The notes: generated by a model not told the origin, from the letters alone. Counted from the stretch's first letter, positions 17,599 through 27,690 are shown. The stretch: DNA of 64,000 bases from Defluviimonas sp. SAOS-178_SWC (GCF_039830135.1 NZ_CP156081.1:4110818-4174817); one strand, 5' to 3'. Numbers and translations are program-made.

Positions 17599-19083
17599 GT
17601 GGGGACGAGCAGCAGAACGATCGCGGTAATCGCGGCAATCTCGACAATCTGGCCCAATGCCGCGCTCCCTCAGGGGAGCGCTGGCACAATCGGGACCGGC
17701 ACGAATGTCGCAGGCACAACGGCCACGACCGGGGCGCGGGCGGCGGCGGGCGCGACCGCTCCCGCACCGGCGCAGGGCGGCCTCCAGTTCGACATCGGCG
17801 TCAGTTCGAAACTGACGGTCGATGACAACTTCCAGCTCAAGCAGACCAGCACCGGCACCTCGACCATCTGGGACAACCGGGTCGATCTGAACCTGAGCAG
17901 CGTCACCGGCGTTCAGGATTTCAGCCTGAACGGTTCCGGCGTCTTTCGTTATGCCGACATCCCCGGACGCTCGATCTCCGGCTTCGAGGATCCGACGATC
18001 CGGCTCCGGTACAGGCTCGACGGTGTCAACAGCCGGCTGACCCTCACCGGGCGCTACCGGTTCGTCGACCGGGAGTTCCTCGATCCGTTCCAGATCGAGC
18101 AGGAAGAAACCAACTTCAACGGCCTCTATGCCGGCGGCGGCACCGTGACGTTCAAGAACGCCGCCTTGAACTACGTCACCGGAATCAACGACCCGCTGAC
18201 CTTCACGCTCGACCTCGGGCATGACGAGAAGGACTACGACTCGACCGCGGTCGCATCGAACCCGCGGCTCTTCGATACCGAGAGCGACAGCATCGACGCG
18301 AATGTGTCGATGAAGGTCTCGCCGCTCACCAGCCTGCGGCTCAGCGCCGGGCTGACGGATTACAGCGCGAACGACCCGAACCAGACCCGGCGGAAGACCA
18401 CCGACTACGCCATTGGCGTCGTTCAGGACATCAACCCGGTTCTCGTTCTCGACGCCCAGGTTGGCTATACCGAAGTGGAGACCGACACGGTCCTGGGGAC
18501 GCGACGGCGCGACGGCGCGACCGGGGCTGTCACGCTGACCCAGACCCTTCCGAACGGTTCCGTCTTCGCCGCGCTCGACTCGGCACTCAACCAGAACGGC
18601 ACGCGCACGACCCTGCGCTTCGGCCGCGACCTGCAATTGCCGCTCGGGAACTTGCGCGCCTCGGTCGGCGGCACGAAGACGCCGGGCGGCGACACCTATG
18701 TCGTGGCCACCGTGGCCTACAGCCGCCAGCTGAAGTCGTCCGACATCACGGTCTCGCTGAACCGCGCGGTCTCGACCAACAACATCAACGAGGATGTTCT
18801 CGATACCCGTCTGACCGTCGGCTACGGCTACGAGATCGACGCCAATTCGCGGATCAATCTCGCGCTGAACTGGGGCCGGTCGGAAAGCGCCGGAATCGGC
18901 GCCGCCCCGACGATCGAGCGGACGACGCTGCGCGCCTCCTATTCGCGCGACTTGACGCAGGACTGGGCGATGACGGGTGGCGTTCAACTGCGCAAGCGGA
19001 CCGATTCCACGCCGGGCGTCGGCGACGCGGACTCGAACTCGGTCTTCCTGAGCCTCGACCGGACCTTCAATTTCCGGCCCTGA
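17599..19083 (+). CDS. Outer-membrane beta-barrel protein of the EPS export locus
   Basis: 494-residue protein with a weak signal-like N-terminus (TIAVIAAISTIWPNAALPQ), a Gly/Thr/Ala-rich stretch to about residue 60, then a long series of alternating-polarity strands (for example LRYRLDGVNSRLTLTGRYRFV, TVSLNRAVS, LRASYSRDLTQDWAMTGGVQLRKR) ending SLDRTFNFRP. This pattern is a large outer-membrane barrel. Its place directly after the Wza-like gene fits the barrel proteins seen in exosortase EPS loci, probably the outer-membrane passage or attachment for the polymer. Start is a GTG at 17599. Confidence 0.75.
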   Translation: MGTSSRTIAVIAAISTIWPNAALPQGSAGTIGTGTNVAGTTATTGARAAAGATAPAPAQGGLQFDIGVSSKLTVDDNFQLKQTSTGTSTIWDNRVDLNLSSVTGVQDFSLNGSGVFRYADIPGRSISGFEDPTIRLRYRLDGVNSRLTLTGRYRFVDREFLDPFQIEQEETNFNGLYAGGGTVTFKNAALNYVTGINDPLTFTLDLGHDEKDYDSTAVASNPRLFDTESDSIDANVSMKVSPLTSLRLSAGLTDYSANDPNQTRRKTTDYAIGVVQDINPVLVLDAQVGYTEVETDTVLGTRRRDGATGAVTLTQTLPNGSVFAALDSALNQNGTRTTLRFGRDLQLPLGNLRASVGGTKTPGGDTYVVATVAYSRQLKSSDITVSLNRAVSTNNINEDVLDTRLTVGYGYEIDANSRINLALNWGRSESAGIGAAPTIERTTLRASYSRDLTQDWAMTGGVQLRKRTDSTPGVGDADSNSVFLSLDRTFNFRP

Positions 19084-19260
19084 CGGTGCGGATCGGGCCG
19101 GAATCCGGCTTGCTGTTCCGAAGGGGTTTGGAACGGGCATGCGCAACGGCAGATCCCACGCATGGGAACGTGTACGTGTGCGGCTCCGATTCCAATTCAA
19201 CGCGGCGCCGAAACACTATAGGTTCACGAGAGTTGCAGAGTACCCGCGGGCAATCGGAAG

Positions 19261-20862
19261 ATGACGCAGTCGACCAGTCCTGACCAAAGCGCCGGTTTCC
19301 CGGTGGGTGTCATTCGCCCGGCGGGTCTTGGGCTTTTCGTCCTTCTTCTCATCGCATCTCTGCCCATCTTCTGGATCGGCTTCGTCTCGCTCGCGCAGGC
19401 CTGGTCGACGGCGGAATACAGCCACGGTCCATTGATCCCGCTGATCTCGCTCTACCTGTTCCTGCGCGAACAGCGGCGGATGCCTCTTCCCGAAGCCGGG
19501 GCACGCTTGCGCTGGCCCGGCCTTCTGGTCATCGCCGGATCCCTTGCGCTTGCCGCCCTCGGCAACCTGATGCGGGTGCCCGACATTGTCACCTACGCGT
19601 TCATTCTCTGGGTCTCTGGCGTGGTGCTGACGATCTTCGGCTGGGATCGCGGCCGCCGGCACCAGTTGCCGGTCTTTCACCTGATCTTCATGCTGCCGCT
19701 GCCGCAAATGCTTTACTGGAAGCTGACGATCTTCCTGCAGTGGGTGTCCTCGGCGCTCGGCGTCTGGTTCGTCAGCCTCGCCGGTGTGGCTGTCTATCTT
19801 GAAGGCAACGTGATCGACCTCGGCATCTACAAGCTTCAGGTGGCCGAGGCCTGTTCGGGCCTGCGCTACCTCTTCCCGATCCTGAGCTTCTCCTACCTCT
19901 TCGCGATCCTCTATCGCGGGCCGTTCTGGCACAAGGCCGTGCTTCTCCTCTCGGCGGCACCGCTTACCGTCCTGATGAATTCGGTCCGGATCGGCATCAT
20001 CGGCATCCTTGTCGACCGCTACGGGATCGAACAGGCGGAGGGCTTCCTGCACTTCTTCGAAGGCTGGGTGATCTTTCTCATCTGCGTCGCGATCCTTTTC
20101 GGCATGGCGATGGCGTTGCAACGCCTGACGCCGAAGCCGATGCCGCTGGCCGAGGCGATCGACCTCGATTTCGAGGGTTTCGGCGGTATCCTCGCACGCG
20201 TCCTCGCGATCCGCGCGGCGCCCGCACTGGCGGCGGCCGTCATCCTGACCGGCGCCGCCTCGACCGCCTGGCATACGCTGCCGGCACCCGAAGCCGTGGC
20301 GCCGGCGCGCGATCCGCTGCTGCTGTTTCCGCGCAATGTCGAGGGTTGGCAGAGCTACACCGTCGATCTGGAACCGGATGTGGAGCGGGTTCTGGCCGCC
20401 GACGATTACCTCAATGCCTTCTACCAGAAGCCGGGCGAACGCAGCGTGGTGAGCTTCTTCGTCGCCTGGTATGCCAAGCAGACCGAAGGCCAGGGCATCC
20501 ACTCGCCCGAAGTTTGCCTGCCGACCGGCGGATGGGAAGTGTTCTCGCTGGAGGAAGTGCCGCTCGACCTCGACGCGGTCGGCTACGGAACCTTCCGCGC
20601 GAACCGGGCCGTGATCCAGAAGGGGTTGTCAAAGCAACTCGTCTACTACTGGTTCGAGGGGCGCGGCAAACGCGTGGCCAACGACTTCCGCGCCAAGCTG
20701 AGCGTGCTGACCGACAGTCTGACGCTCGGCCGGACTGACGGAGCACTCGTCCGCTACGTCACCCCGATCGAGGCGGACGAGACCGAAGCCGATGCCGAAG
20801 CGCGGCTGAAAAGCTTCATGTTGCTGAGCCTCGCCAACCTGTCGCGCTACGTGCCGTTCTGA
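19261..20862 (+). CDS. xrtD: Exosortase XrtD with C-terminal EpsI domain
   Basis: 533-residue polytopic protein. Residues 1-285 form the exosortase membrane domain with the proposed catalytic residues Cys198 ([10 protein letters not shown]), Arg243 (MNSVRIG) and His264 (LHFFEGW). After a further membrane helix (about 318-335), residues 345-520 are an EpsI domain with [12 protein letters not shown] (His414, Cys419). This fused form is what is known for the VPLPA-CTERM exosortase XrtD. It cleaves the C-terminal sorting signal of exported substrates at the inner membrane; one such substrate is encoded at 9017-9682. The 177-bp gap upstream may hold its own promoter. Confidence 0.88.
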   Translation: MTQSTSPDQSAGFPVGVIRPAGLGLFVLLLIASLPIFWIGFVSLAQAWSTAEYSHGPLIPLISLYLFLREQRRMPLPEAGARLRWPGLLVIAGSLALAALGNLMRVPDIVTYAFILWVSGVVLTIFGWDRGRRHQLPVFHLIFMLPLPQMLYWKLTIFLQWVSSALGVWFVSLAGVAVYLEGNVIDLGIYKLQVAEACSGLRYLFPILSFSYLFAILYRGPFWHKAVLLLSAAPLTVLMNSVRIGIIGILVDRYGIEQAEGFLHFFEGWVIFLICVAILFGMAMALQRLTPKPMPLAEAIDLDFEGFGGILARVLAIRAAPALAAAVILTGAASTAWHTLPAPEAVAPARDPLLLFPRNVEGWQSYTVDLEPDVERVLAADDYLNAFYQKPGERSVVSFFVAWYAKQTEGQGIHSPEVCLPTGGWEVFSLEEVPLDLDAVGYGTFRANRAVIQKGLSKQLVYYWFEGRGKRVANDFRAKLSVLTDSLTLGRTDGALVRYVTPIEADETEADAEARLKSFMLLSLANLSRYVPF

Positions 20863-20872
20863 CGGAGATGCG

Positions 20873-21568
20873 ATGCACGTTCTTGCATCCGATCCGTCCC
20901 GTCGGGGCACCGAGATGACCTCGCACGATGAACGTTTTGCCGGATCGGGCCGCATTCCGCGCGCCGTCTGGATCGTCGTCTCCCTGTCGGTTCTGCCGGA
21001 GCTCATCCTTCAGGGGGCCGATCTCGATCTCTGGGGACGGCCCGGATGGCGGTCGGTCGCCTATGAATATGCCGGGTTCTGGGCGGGGCTATTGGGCGAT
21101 TGGCGGCCGAACTACACGCTCCAGCCGATCCTGATGTTCGTCACCTACGGGTTCCTGCATGCCGGCATCTGGCACCTCGTGCTGAACATGACGACGCTGC
21201 TCGCACTGACCCCGCCCCTGGTCGCGCAGGTCGGAACCGGCCGGTTCCTCGCGCTTTACGGGGTTTCGATCCTCGGCGGCGCGGTGGGATTCGCCGCCCT
21301 GACGCGCGCGACCGCCCCCATGGTCGGGGCTTCGGGAGCCCTCTTTGGACTTGTCGGCGCGCTCATGTCGCTCGATTTTCGCCGGCGGATCGACACCGGG
21401 CGGCCGGTTGCGCCGCTGGCCGGGACGGCGCTTGCGCTGATCCTTGGCAATGCGCTGGTCTGGTGGGCGACGAACGGGCGGCTCGCCTGGGAAACCCATC
21501 TCGGCGGATTTCTGGCCGGCTGGATAGCCGCAATGGCCGTGCCCGACCGCCGCGCGGACCGGGCCTGA
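20873..21568 (+). CDS. Rhomboid-family intramembrane serine protease
   Basis: 231-residue six-helix rhomboid. The helix-2 motif is HAGIWHLVLNM (His96, His101, Asn105), the nucleophile is Ser154 in GASGALFG, and the partner His209 lies in ETHLGGF. All catalytic elements are intact. The gene begins 10 bp after the exosortase stop, so the two are probably co-transcribed; ATG at 20873 has GGAG at good spacing. Some rhomboid relatives (rhombosortases) process C-terminal sorting tags, so a role in surface-protein maturation together with XrtD is plausible but inferred. Confidence 0.85.
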   Translation: MHVLASDPSRRGTEMTSHDERFAGSGRIPRAVWIVVSLSVLPELILQGADLDLWGRPGWRSVAYEYAGFWAGLLGDWRPNYTLQPILMFVTYGFLHAGIWHLVLNMTTLLALTPPLVAQVGTGRFLALYGVSILGGAVGFAALTRATAPMVGASGALFGLVGALMSLDFRRRIDTGRPVAPLAGTALALILGNALVWWATNGRLAWETHLGGFLAGWIAAMAVPDRRADRA

Positions 21569-21594
21569 TCCCATCCGATCCGGGTGGCGCCCGC

Positions 21595-22806
21595 TCAGCC
21601 GCGCCCCATGCTGGCGAAGATCCTGTCATAGGCCGCAAGGAGATGCGGCACCGAATGGGCCCAGCTCAGGCGCTCGGTCACCCGCGCCCGCCCGATCCGG
21701 CCCATCTCCAGCCGCCGCTCCGGCGCATCCATCAATTCGGCGATCTTCGCCGCGAAATCCTGCGGGTCGTTCGCGCGGGCGTAAAGCGCGGCATCGCCCG
21801 CCGACGCCCGCCCCTCTTTCAGATCGAACTGCACCACCGGTTTTTCCAGCGTCATGTATTCCATGACCTTGTTCATGGTGGAGATGTCGTTCATCGCGTT
21901 CTTCGGATCCGGGCTCACCCCGATATCGCAGCTGTTGAGCGCACGCAGCATATCCTCGTCATAAAGGGCACCGGTGAAGGTGAAGTGGTCGCCCAGTCCG
22001 CGCCGCGCCACGTCGGCCTCGACGTTCGGCAATTCCGGGCCGAAGCCGACGATGATGAAATGCACATCCGGGCGGCCCGTGTCGCGGATCAGGTGGTCCG
22101 CCGCGGCGACGAGAAGGTCCATCCCCTCCTGCTGGCCGATCACCCCGATATAGCCAAGGACGGTCCCCGCCCCCTTCCGCATCGCCGGATCGGCGGGCCG
22201 GATCTCGAACTTCTCGATCTTGGGCGCAGACCGCACGACGAACACGTCCTCCGGCGCCATACCGCCGCGCCGGATGGCGATCTCGCGGAAGCTTTCGTTC
22301 GTGGCGATGGAGACGGAGGCACAGGCAAAGGTCATGCGCTCCCAGATCAGCATGATCTTGTAGAGCAGGCCCTTCCTGTCGAACTTGGCCTCGAAAAGCT
22401 CCGGGCAGACATCGTGGTGGTCGAAGAGGTATCGCACACCCGCAAGCCGATACCGCAGCGCCAGAAGAAAGACGAGGTCGGGCGGGTTGCAGCCGTGGAT
22501 GACATCGAATCCCCTTTCGCGCCGGACACGGCGGGCGAGCCGGAACCAGTGCCAGAGCGACCAGAGATATTCCTTCGCGTAGGCCACGGCACCGGAATGC
22601 GCCTCGTCAGGTTCGGGATACCGGTAGATATGGATCCCGTCGATGACCTCGTAATGCTTGTCCCAGCCGCGCCCCGTCGGGCAGATCACGCTGACGTCGT
22701 AGCCCGCCTGGTTCAACGTCGTCGCCTCAAGCCAGACACGCCGGTCAAGCGGCACGGGGAGGTTCTCGACGACGATCAAGACCCGCCGTTTCGCCTTCGC
22801 TGTCAT
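21595..22806 (-). CDS. Glycosyltransferase family 4
   Basis: 403-residue GT-B fold glycosyltransferase using a nucleotide sugar in EPS assembly. The N-terminal domain begins RRVLIVVENLPVPLDRRVW; the C-terminal domain has GYIGVIGQQEGMD, IIVGFGPE and the acidic pocket NKVMEYMTLEKPVV (an E-X7-E-like region). Two ATGs lie 6 nt apart; the downstream one (22806) is preferred since AGGAG then sits 6 nt upstream, while it would abut the ATG at 22812. Convergent with the rhomboid gene. Confidence 0.88.
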   Translation of the reverse strand: MTAKAKRRVLIVVENLPVPLDRRVWLEATTLNQAGYDVSVICPTGRGWDKHYEVIDGIHIYRYPEPDEAHSGAVAYAKEYLWSLWHWFRLARRVRRERGFDVIHGCNPPDLVFLLALRYRLAGVRYLFDHHDVCPELFEAKFDRKGLLYKIMLIWERMTFACASVSIATNESFREIAIRRGGMAPEDVFVVRSAPKIEKFEIRPADPAMRKGAGTVLGYIGVIGQQEGMDLLVAAADHLIRDTGRPDVHFIIVGFGPELPNVEADVARRGLGDHFTFTGALYDEDMLRALNSCDIGVSPDPKNAMNDISTMNKVMEYMTLEKPVVQFDLKEGRASAGDAALYARANDPQDFAAKIAELMDAPERRLEMGRIGRARVTERLSWAHSVPHLLAAYDRIFASMGRG

Positions 22807-22918
22807 CGTCATCTCCTGCCCCGGCCGCGCGGTCCTGCTGATAAAGGTTTCGCGGCCGGTTCGCAAAGCCACGGGCGATCCCTGCCCCCGGTGACAACCG
22901 ATCTGTGCCCGCTTCTCC

Positions 22919-23800
22919 TCACTCGACCACCTCGTACTCGGCGAGGATGGTTTTCTGGACGAAAAGGAAATTGTCGTCCGAGATCAGGCTGACGATCAAC
23001 CGGCCTTCCGGGTCGACCCAAAGGCTCATGCCCTCCATGTTGTCGAGCGTTCCGGCGCGCGTTTCCAACAACGTCTCGGGCGCACCGAAACCGGCGCCGT
23101 CATAGGCAAAGCGGCGAATGTGCGTGGCGAAGCCGGTTGCCGCAAGCCGGCGTTCGAGGAGCCAGAGCTTTCCGTCCGGGCCAAAGACCGCATCGGCAGC
23201 GTCGAACCCGTCCTCGGCGGGAAGCGGCGGGCCGGGCTGCCAATCGCCCTTGCGGCCGATGTAGGTGCCGAACGTCGCACCGTCGCCGGGCGTTTCAAGA
23301 ATCGCGATCAAACCGCCATCGGGAAGGATCGCCAGCCCCTCGAACCCGGCATTGCCCCAGAGGTCGCGGAACCGGTCCCATCGGTGAAGCGTCACCGGCA
23401 TCAAGTCCGGAAGGCTGACCGAGGTGATCCGCGTATAGCTTTCATAGCCGACATAGACCGATCCGTCCGGCCCGACGCTGAGCGCCTCGGCGTCGGCGGT
23501 GAAGCCATGAACCGGCTTGCCGGAATTATCGAGGAGCCGCGCCTGCCAGTCGCTTTCGACATTCGTGATCTGGCCCTTGTCATCGCGGCTGACTTTGGCG
23601 CGGAACATCTCGCCCTCATCCGTGACCGCGAGGAAAGAGGCACCGTCCCCGGCCATCGCCAGACCGGAAAAGCCGCCAAAGCCCTCATGGTCTTCCTGCC
23701 ACTCGTAGATCCCGCGCGGGATCAATTCGGTGGCGCCGGCATGTCCGGCCAGAAGGACGGCAAGCAGGCCAAGGCCAGCTGCCGCGTCAACTCCCCGCAC
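22919..23800 (-). CDS. Esterase-like activity of phytase family protein (exported)
   Basis: 293-residue exported protein with a signal peptide (about 1-23) and a six-bladed propeller-like body with repeated FGGFSGLAM, ALSVGPDGSVYVGYE, NAGFEGLAILPDGG and LWVDPEGRLIVSLISDDN. The family is named for similarity to phytases and esterases, but substrates are unknown. GTG start at 23800, overlapping the stop of the upstream glycosyltransferase gene by 14 bp, so the two are in one operon. A paralogue is encoded about 5.7 kb away at 28617-29501; both end with SDDNFL followed by a Tyr-X-Val-X-Glu tail. Confidence 0.8.
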   Translation of the reverse strand: MRGVDAAAGLGLLAVLLAGHAGATELIPRGIYEWQEDHEGFGGFSGLAMAGDGASFLAVTDEGEMFRAKVSRDDKGQITNVESDWQARLLDNSGKPVHGFTADAEALSVGPDGSVYVGYESYTRITSVSLPDLMPVTLHRWDRFRDLWGNAGFEGLAILPDGGLIAILETPGDGATFGTYIGRKGDWQPGPPLPAEDGFDAADAVFGPDGKLWLLERRLAATGFATHIRRFAYDGAGFGAPETLLETRAGTLDNMEGMSLWVDPEGRLIVSLISDDNFLFVQKTILAEYEVVE

Positions 23801-24803
23801 GGCCGAACGCGATCCGCCGCGCCTCGGGTGAAAGCCGCTCGCGCACCGATTTCGGCGGGCCGAGCCCCCAGACAGCGCGCAGAAGCGCGCCGGCCTGCGG
23901 CAGCGCCCCTCTCAGCACGAGCTGTCCCGCCTTCGCCGTCGCATAGGCCATCGCGACCGGCAGGCCGATCGGGTTGAAGCGGCGCACGAAGAGCATGCGG
24001 CTGTGATACTTGAACCAGAAAGAGAACGGTGAGGCGAGGCGTTCGAGCGTTGGTGATCCTATCGCGGTGCCGGCATGGTGGTAGACGACAAGCCCGGGTG
24101 CCACGACGAGGGGCATGTCACCGCGCCGGAGCGCCCAGTCGGCCTCTTCGTAATAGAGAAAGTAATCCTCGCGCATCGGACCGACCGCTTCGTAAAAAGA
24201 GCGCGAGGCGACCATGCTGGCCCCGGTGATGAAATCGAGATCCGCACCCCTCGGCAGGACCGCCTCGGCCGCGGCCCGACCGAGATTGACGTTGCCCGAG
24301 ACGCCGGTCCAGAGATTGACGAGTCCGCCGTCGATCTGCACGCGGTGCGGCGGCTCCGCGAAACAGACCCGCCCCCCCATCAAGGCGTAATCCGGCGTCT
24401 CCTTCGCGGCGGAAAGGATCGCGCGGCAGGCTCCCTTGTCGGCGAAAGCGTCCGGGTTCAACACCCAGAAATGGTCGATCCCGGACATCGCCGCCGCGAC
24501 GGCGAGGCCGACATTGACGCCACCGGCGAAGCCCCGGTTGGCCCCGGAATGGACCAGCGTCACTGCCCCCGCCTCGGCGCGCGCCGGTCGTTCCTCGCCC
24601 CCGAATTCCCGTAGATCGACACCTTTGGTGGCGGCCCAGCCGCGCAAGGTGGAGACGGTGTCGTCGGTTGACGCGTTATCCACCACGATCACCGCCGGCC
24701 GGCCGCCTTCCTGTTCGAGAAGGCTTTCCACACAGCCGAGGATGACGTCGGCGGATTGGAAGGCAACGACGATCACGCCGATCGGAAAGTCAGGTTCGGA
24801 CAT
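23787..24803 (-). CDS. Glycosyltransferase family 2, rhamnosyltransferase-like
   Basis: 338-residue GT-A enzyme. Motifs: [11 protein letters not shown] at the first strand, [11 protein letters not shown] (about 41-51), [13 protein letters not shown], the metal-binding VLNPDAF and the later [14 protein letters not shown]. This combination is common in rhamnosyltransferase-type GT2 proteins of EPS clusters, though the donor sugar cannot be fixed from sequence. First gene of a two-gene minus-strand unit with the phytase-like protein. Confidence 0.85.
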   Translation of the reverse strand: MSEPDFPIGVIVVAFQSADVILGCVESLLEQEGGRPAVIVVDNASTDDTVSTLRGWAATKGVDLREFGGEERPARAEAGAVTLVHSGANRGFAGGVNVGLAVAAAMSGIDHFWVLNPDAFADKGACRAILSAAKETPDYALMGGRVCFAEPPHRVQIDGGLVNLWTGVSGNVNLGRAAAEAVLPRGADLDFITGASMVASRSFYEAVGPMREDYFLYYEEADWALRRGDMPLVVAPGLVVYHHAGTAIGSPTLERLASPFSFWFKYHSRMLFVRRFNPIGLPVAMAYATAKAGQLVLRGALPQAGALLRAVWGLGPPKSVRERLSPEARRIAFGRAGS

Positions 24804-24953
24804 GTCAACTCACTCAGAACAGGGATGGCGGCGGGGTACCCCCGGAAAGTGGTAGCAATTTGGCGGGGATCGGGCCAGTCCCGAAAGACCGGCGGAATTG
24901 CGCCCAAGGCTTCGGGATGCTTAATGTCGGATCAACCGCAGAAGGAGACCGGG

Positions 24954-25496
24954 ATGGCCGTTGCCAGAAGATCGCTGCTTTCGCGCCTCACCCGGGCGGT
25001 CCGGTCGTTCCTCGACCCTGCCGTGCTCGTTCACCCGTTCCGGATCCTGCACTATTACGGCTACACCCATGTCAAGCAGCGCCGGCTCCTGACACTCGGC
25101 CGGGACGTGCGTCTCGCGCCCAATGTCTCCTTCGCGAACGGCGAGCGGATCGCGCTTGGCGATCAGGTCCAGGTCGGTGCGCGGTGTTCTCTCTGGGCGG
25201 GCAAGACGACGAGCTGGATCCGGGTCGGCGCGCGCACCACGTTCGGGCCGGAATGCTTCGTCACGGCGGCCGACTATGGCCTCGCCGCCGGCACCCGCAT
25301 CACCGACCAGGAGATGGTGGAGCGCGACATCATCATCGGCGAGGATTGCTGGATCGGCACGCGGGCGATCCTGACCGCGGGCGTTACGATCGGCGACGGC
25401 GCGGTGATCGGGGCGGGATCCGTCGTCACCCGCGATGTGCCCGCCGGCGCGATCGCCGTCGGCGTTCCGGCGAAGGTCGTGAAGATGCGGCAGTGA
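24954..25496 (+). CDS. Left-handed beta-helix (hexapeptide) acyltransferase
   Basis: 180-residue acyltransferase of the WcaF/LbH type. Hexapeptide repeats run from about residue 50 ([23 protein letters not shown]) through [15 protein letters not shown] to [48 protein letters not shown]. It likely moves an acetyl group from acetyl-CoA to a sugar of the EPS. ATG at 24954 has AAGGAG 6 nt upstream; earlier in-frame ATGs lack this. It sits alone on the plus strand between minus-strand genes. Confidence 0.87.
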   Translation: MAVARRSLLSRLTRAVRSFLDPAVLVHPFRILHYYGYTHVKQRRLLTLGRDVRLAPNVSFANGERIALGDQVQVGARCSLWAGKTTSWIRVGARTTFGPECFVTAADYGLAAGTRITDQEMVERDIIIGEDCWIGTRAILTAGVTIGDGAVIGAGSVVTRDVPAGAIAVGVPAKVVKMRQ

Positions 25497-25497
25497 C

Positions 25498-26904
25498 CTA
25501 ACGGACCACCCGCCGCCAGAGATAGCCCCGAAGCGCCGACATCGAGGCCAGCGCGGCAAGGCAAACGGCCACCACGGCCCAGCGCGACCAGTCGAGATGG
25601 GCGATCAACCCGGTCTGTGGCGGATAATACCGCGCGTCGATCAGGGCGGCGACACAGGCCATCGCCGTCAGGGCGGAGGGCAGCACCAGCGGCTTGAGCG
25701 GGAGTCCGGTCCGCCGGGCCGCGAGGTTCAGCGAAACCAGGTATCCCAGAAGCTCCGCCACCATCGCGATGTAGATCACGGTCATCACCGTGCCGGTATG
25801 GGTCACGGCATACCATGAGACCGGCAGGGACAAGACCCGGAACAGGTTCGCCACCGCCGCATTGCCCGACCGTTCTTTCGACAAAGCGACCGTCGATCCG
25901 CCGGTTTTCGCGACGCGCAGGGCCTGCACCACAGTCATAGGCACCAGAATCTCGAGAATTGCCGCGTATTTCGGTCCGAGCAGAAGATGGATCACCGGCC
26001 CGCCCAGAAGCACCACGCCGATAAGCAGGACGATGCCGATCGCAAGGCCCGCCTCGGTCGCCGCGACTCCGAGCCAGCGAAACGACTCGTCGCGGTCCCG
26101 CGCCGCGCCGAGCTGCGGCAGGAAGAGCGACTGGACGGCCCCCGCGAGGACCAGCGTCGGGGTCAGCGTCAGGGTGATCGACATGGAAAAGATGGCAAGC
26201 TGGCTCATCCCCAATTCGCGCCCGACGATCAGCCTTTCGCCGTTGAAGACGCCGAAAAGCAGGATGCCGTTCAGGAGAAGCGGCCAGCCGAACACCGTTG
26301 CGCGCCGGATCAACCCGAAATCGAAGGTCACGCCATACCGCCGCTCGGCCATCAGATGCGACAGGATCACCATCGCGCCCGCCTGCACGAAAAGGGCGAT
26401 CAGCATGATCCGGTAGTCGCCGAAATAAAGCGCCAGCGGCCAGACGGACAGGACGGAGATCAGCGGCGGAACCGCCTGTGTCACGATCCAGGGGGTGAAA
26501 TTCAGATGCCGCTTGAGCCGATGCATGTCGAAATGCTGCAACCCGTTCACGAGGGGGATGAAGGCGATAGCCTGATATGCCCAGGCGATCTCCTCGATGC
26601 CGAGAAAGCGCGCGTAAGGATAGGCGATGGCGAAGAGCAGGATACTCGACGTTACGCCGCGGATCAGTTGAAAGCCCTGTAGCGCCTTCTGGACGCCGGG
26701 ATCGTCGCCATCCTTATCGACGACGATCATCTGGTTCAGACCGAAATAGGAGAACATCTCCACGATCGACATCGCGATCGCGAAGGTGGAGGCGATGCCG
26801 TAATCCTCTGGGCTGATCAGACGCGCAATGATCAGATTGCGCAGCAGCAGCAGCGCCGAGCCAAAGGCGTTGCCCGACACGAGCATGAAGGCTTTCCTCA
26901 GCAT
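25498..26904 (-). CDS. Wzx-type polysaccharide flippase (MOP superfamily)
   Basis: 468-residue membrane protein with about twelve to fourteen hydrophobic helices, starting MLRKAFMLVSGNAFGSALLLLRNLIIARLISPEDYGIAS, the usual N-terminal helix and loop of the family. It flips undecaprenyl-linked repeat units to the periplasm for the Wzy polymerase encoded at the left edge. The start at 26904 matches where homology-like sequence begins; the frame is open 141 bp further upstream. Its stop lies 1 bp past the convergent acyltransferase stop. Confidence 0.88.
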   Translation of the reverse strand: MLRKAFMLVSGNAFGSALLLLRNLIIARLISPEDYGIASTFAIAMSIVEMFSYFGLNQMIVVDKDGDDPGVQKALQGFQLIRGVTSSILLFAIAYPYARFLGIEEIAWAYQAIAFIPLVNGLQHFDMHRLKRHLNFTPWIVTQAVPPLISVLSVWPLALYFGDYRIMLIALFVQAGAMVILSHLMAERRYGVTFDFGLIRRATVFGWPLLLNGILLFGVFNGERLIVGRELGMSQLAIFSMSITLTLTPTLVLAGAVQSLFLPQLGAARDRDESFRWLGVAATEAGLAIGIVLLIGVVLLGGPVIHLLLGPKYAAILEILVPMTVVQALRVAKTGGSTVALSKERSGNAAVANLFRVLSLPVSWYAVTHTGTVMTVIYIAMVAELLGYLVSLNLAARRTGLPLKPLVLPSALTAMACVAALIDARYYPPQTGLIAHLDWSRWAVVAVCLAALASMSALRGYLWRRVVR

Positions 26905-27175
26905 GATGCGCTTGTCTCGACCCCTTCTGCCGGCGCGTGCAGTTTTCGGCCCGAATGCCCCGAACCGCAAGGCTTGACTTGGCGAAAGGGGGAGGTTGCA
27001 GGCGGATGAGAGGGAAATTGGCCACGGATCATCCGACCGTCTCAAATCCAGTCAGAACGTTACAGAAGCCGGGTTCCGGAGCCGCAACAAATCGCCCTCT
27101 GCGGCCGCATGGTCGCCGTTGCGGAAACTGCGCGCCGACGGATCTTCCCTGCAATCGGCCAAAGCCGCCGCGAGA

Positions 27176-27598
27176 TCAGTCCTCGTCCTCGACCTTGCCG
27201 CGCAGGCTCTTGACCGCGCCGCGCGCCGTCTTGGCCTTCAGCCGGCGTTTCTGGCTGCCGAGCGTCGGGCGCGTGGCGATCCGCCGCTTCGGTGCGACGA
27301 GGGCGGCGCGGATCAGGTCGGCCAGACGCTCGCGTGCGAGTTCGCGGTTGCGGGCCTGGCTCCGGGTTTCCTCCGCCCGGATCACGATGGCACCGTCCAG
27401 GGTCCAGCGCCGCCCGGCCAGCCGCTTCAACCGCCTCTTGACCGGATCGGGCAGGTTCGGGCTCCGCTCCGCCTCGAACCGCAATTCGACGGCGGTCGAG
27501 ACCTTGTTGACGTTTTGCCCCCCCGGACCGGAGGAGCGGATGAAGCTTTCGGTCATCTCCCAGTCGGCGATGGTGAGTTCGTCGGTGATATGCAGCAT
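27176..27598 (-). CDS. arfB: Ribosome-rescue peptidyl-tRNA hydrolase ArfB (YaeJ)
   Basis: 140-residue release-factor-like protein that hydrolyses peptidyl-tRNA on stalled ribosomes. The catalytic GGQ is at residues 26-28 in RSSGPGGQNVNKVSTAVELRF, and the basic C-terminal tail (KRRIATRPTLGSQKRRLKAKTARGA and onward) matches the part that enters the mRNA channel. Length and both regions are typical and intact. It marks the end of the EPS region. Confidence 0.93.
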   Translation of the reverse strand: MLHITDELTIADWEMTESFIRSSGPGGQNVNKVSTAVELRFEAERSPNLPDPVKRRLKRLAGRRWTLDGAIVIRAEETRSQARNRELARERLADLIRAALVAPKRRIATRPTLGSQKRRLKAKTARGAVKSLRGKVEDED

Positions 27599-27660
27599 CG
27601 GGCCAGCTTTCGGATGGGCAGGCGGGGAGGATAACGCAATCTTCGGGCGATTTCCGGAAC

Positions 27661-27690
27661 AGAAAGGGCCGCTCCGATTTGGAGCGGCCC
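27661..27690 (-). terminator. Intrinsic terminator of the small-RNA-like locus
   Basis: On the minus strand a 10-bp perfect stem GGGCCGCTCC / GGAGCGGCCC with a five-base loop is followed by TTTCT. It closes the structured region upstream of arfB. Confidence 0.7.

Noticed and set aside
16798..19200. 800-codon minus-strand open frame
   Set aside because: Antisense shadow of the Wza-like and barrel genes; composition is typical of reverse-frame translation.
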